This document shows positions 4,716 to 6,207 of a stretch of 6,207 nt of DNA, piece by piece. Position 1 is the first letter of the stretch; each line of letters starts with the position of its first letter. Both the position numbers and the translations under genes were made by a program. Below the pieces are notes generated by a model. That model had not been told where the DNA came from and did no database searches. It saw only the letters and a program-made list of their open reading frames with translations. Origin of the DNA: Bdellovibrionales bacterium (GTDB lineage Bacteria; Bdellovibrionota; Bacteriovoracia; Bacteriovoracales; Bacteriovoracaceae); the NCBI GenBank assembly GCA_023250775.1, contig JAHFAA010000241.1, positions 1 through 6,207 of the forward strand, given 5' to 3'.

Positions 4716-4850
4716 CAATTTAAACAGCGGTTTCGTCCAAACAGCACAGAACAAACCATCTTATTCTGAAAAGACTAGGCCCCTCTATCAGACCTAACTA
4801 TCTGAAATTGAAGGACATAATGCTGCAATTAGAAAGGATGTGGATAGGTA

Positions 4851-4856
4851 TATAAT
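4851..4856 (+). promoter_or_regulatory. Putative -10 element upstream of the ankyrin-like gene
   Basis: A perfect TATAAT 88 bases before the start codon, with only a weak -35 (TTAGAA, 4829-4834, spacing 16). It would give an 80-base leader ending in the hairpin at 4915-4943. Confidence 0.35.
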
Positions 4857-4914
4857 CTTTTCCACCCGGCGCACTTCTTTACTGGCCCCCTTGCAAACTA
4901 TTCCAGATTCATAT

Positions 4915-4943
4915 AAAAACCCTCGTATACTCTGAGGTTTTTT
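4915..4943 (+). terminator. Terminator-like hairpin containing the ribosome-binding site
   Basis: AAAAAC-CCTC pairs with GAGG-TTTTTT (4-bp GC stem 4921-4924/4934-4937, one mismatch at 4920/4938, then an A/T extension), with a 9-base loop. It has the outline of an intrinsic terminator, yet GAGG (4934-4937) is also the Shine-Dalgarno for the ATG at 4944. It may be an attenuator, an RBS-hiding hairpin, or the end of a short RNA. Confidence 0.45.
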
Positions 4944-5672
4944 ATGATGAAATTTATTCTTGTTGCTCTGTTGGTTTTGGTGTTTGCGATGCCGGTTATG
5001 GCGGGGAAGTGGGATCCGTCACGAGACCAGCTCGTAGACTTACTAGGTGATATTCAGATCGAAAAGGATCGTGAAAAAATTTATTCAAACATCAAGCTTC
5101 TTATTTCCCAGGGAATGAATGCTGACGTTGTTGTTGAGAGGTCATCTTTTTTGTCAGCAATAGCGAAAACCCAATTCCACCGATGGGAAGACGATGAAGA
5201 TCAAAGGCCCATCCCATTTACAGACTGGGACAAAAAACTCTTAAAGCTTCTAGTTGATAATGGTGCCAATTTGAATCGTGTTTATGCCACTTCGGGAGGG
5301 CAACAATATTCAATGCTCCTTCTTGCCTTAGATAACAGAAATTTTGACCTTGCCAAAGAGATGGTAGCCCTGGGAGCGAACTATCAGGTGGGTTTTTTGA
5401 GCGGATTTTTTAAAGAAGAAGAAAATGTTTTAACTCATACAATTGGGGAAGAGAACGAGAATGATATCGAGGCCTTTGAATATTTTTTCAAGCTCGGCCA
5501 TTGGGTACCCAATACAATACCTTTTTGCTCTGCCGGGATTGCTGTTGGGGAATCCATTGGTAGGCTTCCCTCTGAATATCGCTTCGACGCCAGGAAAATC
5601 CTAAAAATATTAGAAACCGCTGGCTACGATTGGGAAAACTGCCGTGTTGTGATTGGGGCAACCCAGAAATAA
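4944..5672 (+). CDS. Exported ankyrin-repeat-like protein
   Basis: The 242-residue product carries a signal peptide (MKFILVALLVLVFAMPVMA, cleavage after Ala20 before GKWDP). The mature chain reads as a run of degenerate ankyrin-type helix pairs: NIKLLISQGMNADVV (~50-63), DKKLLKLLVDNGANLN (~96-111), SMLLLALDNRNFDLAKEMVA plus LGANYQV (~123-149), IEAFEYFFKLGHWVP (~175-190) and ARKILKILETAGYDW (~216-230). 'LLVDNGANLN' and 'MVALGANY' are the most typical. Ankyrin repeats bind proteins; periplasmic examples are known, but no partner can be named. Two cysteines (194 and 233) could pair. Start: ATG at 4944 (or 4947) with GAGG six bases upstream inside a hairpin. It diverges from the exported-protein operon and is followed by another exported-protein gene. 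Confidence 0.75.
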   Translation: MMKFILVALLVLVFAMPVMAGKWDPSRDQLVDLLGDIQIEKDREKIYSNIKLLISQGMNADVVVERSSFLSAIAKTQFHRWEDDEDQRPIPFTDWDKKLLKLLVDNGANLNRVYATSGGQQYSMLLLALDNRNFDLAKEMVALGANYQVGFLSGFFKEEENVLTHTIGEENENDIEAFEYFFKLGHWVPNTIPFCSAGIAVGESIGRLPSEYRFDARKILKILETAGYDWENCRVVIGATQK

Positions 5673-5675
5673 CGG

Positions 5676-5701
5676 TGAATTAGGCCTCTCTCTTAAATTC
5701 A
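5676..5701 (+). terminator. Weak possible terminator after the ankyrin-like gene
   Basis: TGAATT (5676-5681) pairs with AATTCA (5696-5701), followed by TTTAAT. The stem is short and AT-only, so this is a weak candidate. Confidence 0.2.
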
Positions 5702-5737
5702 TTTAATCTTGTTTTCCCTTTTGCCGATATTCTTTAA

Positions 5738-6207
5738 GTGGCAAAAGTAATTCTCTTTATCATATTAATTTTTAGTATCTCCTTGGCATTTGCAGAATGT
5801 CCAAATCCATCTATTACCCCGTCTCTAACACCTGCTCTCGAAGCACTTATACCTTCTGATCCACGAGAATGTGGAAAGGCCTTTTATGCACGCACAATAC
5901 ATAATGCAGACGAACAGGACTCTGATTTTTGTAGCTGCTTTACTCCAAAGAATCCCGTGGACGAATTTGCGGCCAGTGCTGAACCTACAGAGGATGAAAA
6001 AGAAAAGCTGAACCAGATTATCGAAGAAATAGTTCTTTCAAATTTTAAGGAAGCACTGGAATCAACTTTTAATAACACCATTTATTTTGATGCCTATTTA
6101 AAACGCAATGCCTTCGACTCACGCTTTCTGGCCAATATGAATAACTGTCGTTTGAAAGGAATTGTGCATGGGCTTTTTGATCTTTCTCCAGATGATAAAA
6201 AGAACTG
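5738..6207 (+). CDS. Exported cysteine-containing protein, 5' part; runs off the right edge
   Basis: A frame opens at GTG 5738, directly after an in-frame TAA (5735-5737), and stays open for 156 codons to the end of the window. It begins with a strong signal peptide (AKVILFIILIFSISLAFA, cleavage likely after Ala19 before ECPNPS), which supports the GTG start although no Shine-Dalgarno sequence is visible. The mature part has a Pro/Ser/Thr-rich start, cysteines at 21, 45, 65, 67 (a C-S-C motif) and 137, and a helical acidic/basic stretch (EDEKEKLNQIIEEIVLSNFK). No family recognised. It continues the theme of exported, cysteine-bearing proteins seen in the minus-strand operon. The antisense frame at 5884-6081 is judged to be a shadow of it. 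Confidence 0.7.
   Translation, partial: MAKVILFIILIFSISLAFAECPNPSITPSLTPALEALIPSDPRECGKAFYARTIHNADEQDSDFCSCFTPKNPVDEFAASAEPTEDEKEKLNQIIEEIVLSNFKEALESTFNNTIYFDAYLKRNAFDSRFLANMNNCRLKGIVHGLFDLSPDDKKN

Noticed and set aside
5884..6081. Minus-strand frame of 65 codons near the right edge
   Set aside because: Antisense to the better-supported exported-protein gene; Ser-rich with no start signals.

Overview
The window looks like a chromosomal accessory region of a Gram-negative predator-type bacterium, most likely a member of the Bdellovibrionota. That placement is inference. It rests on the many small Sec-exported proteins, the lipoprotein at 609-935 whose Asp/Asn-rich 'GDANGD...GRNPLLADLP...FLQNYKI' stretch resembles Bdellovibrio lipoproteins as I remember them, and the moderate, AT-leaning composition. 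No rRNA, tRNA or housekeeping gene is present to settle it.

Left part (1-967): the 3' end of an unrecognised reading frame that is open from the left edge, a compound inverted/direct repeat at 471-525, and a lipoprotein gene that looks cut short. Middle (968-2680): two diverged copies of an ORF6N-domain (KilA-N-like, phage/virus-type DNA-binding) gene. Each is preceded by the same 111-bp leader, and a degraded DDE transposase fragment lies between them. The copies are about three-quarters identical at the protein level on both sides of a central segment that cannot be aligned. Palindromes of the form AGGTNNCAAWTTGNNACCT occur inside the first copy's variable segment and directly after both genes. 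This is the most unusual feature of the window.

Next (2681-3457) is a HigB/HigA-type toxin-antitoxin operon in toxin-first order, with its own promoter and a two-box palindromic operator. The block 968-3457 therefore consists of small mobile or selfish elements and their relics.

The right part (3619-6207) is different in kind: genes for small exported proteins. Three minus-strand genes (4681 down to 3619) are packed end to end, all with signal peptides, and the first two are cysteine-rich. The promoter candidate for this operon would give a leaderless mRNA. Diverging from it is a plus-strand gene for an exported ankyrin-like protein, whose ribosome-binding site lies in a terminator-like hairpin. 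A cysteine-rich exported protein then runs off the right edge. No enzyme can be assigned in this part; the genes look like lineage-specific periplasmic or secreted proteins.
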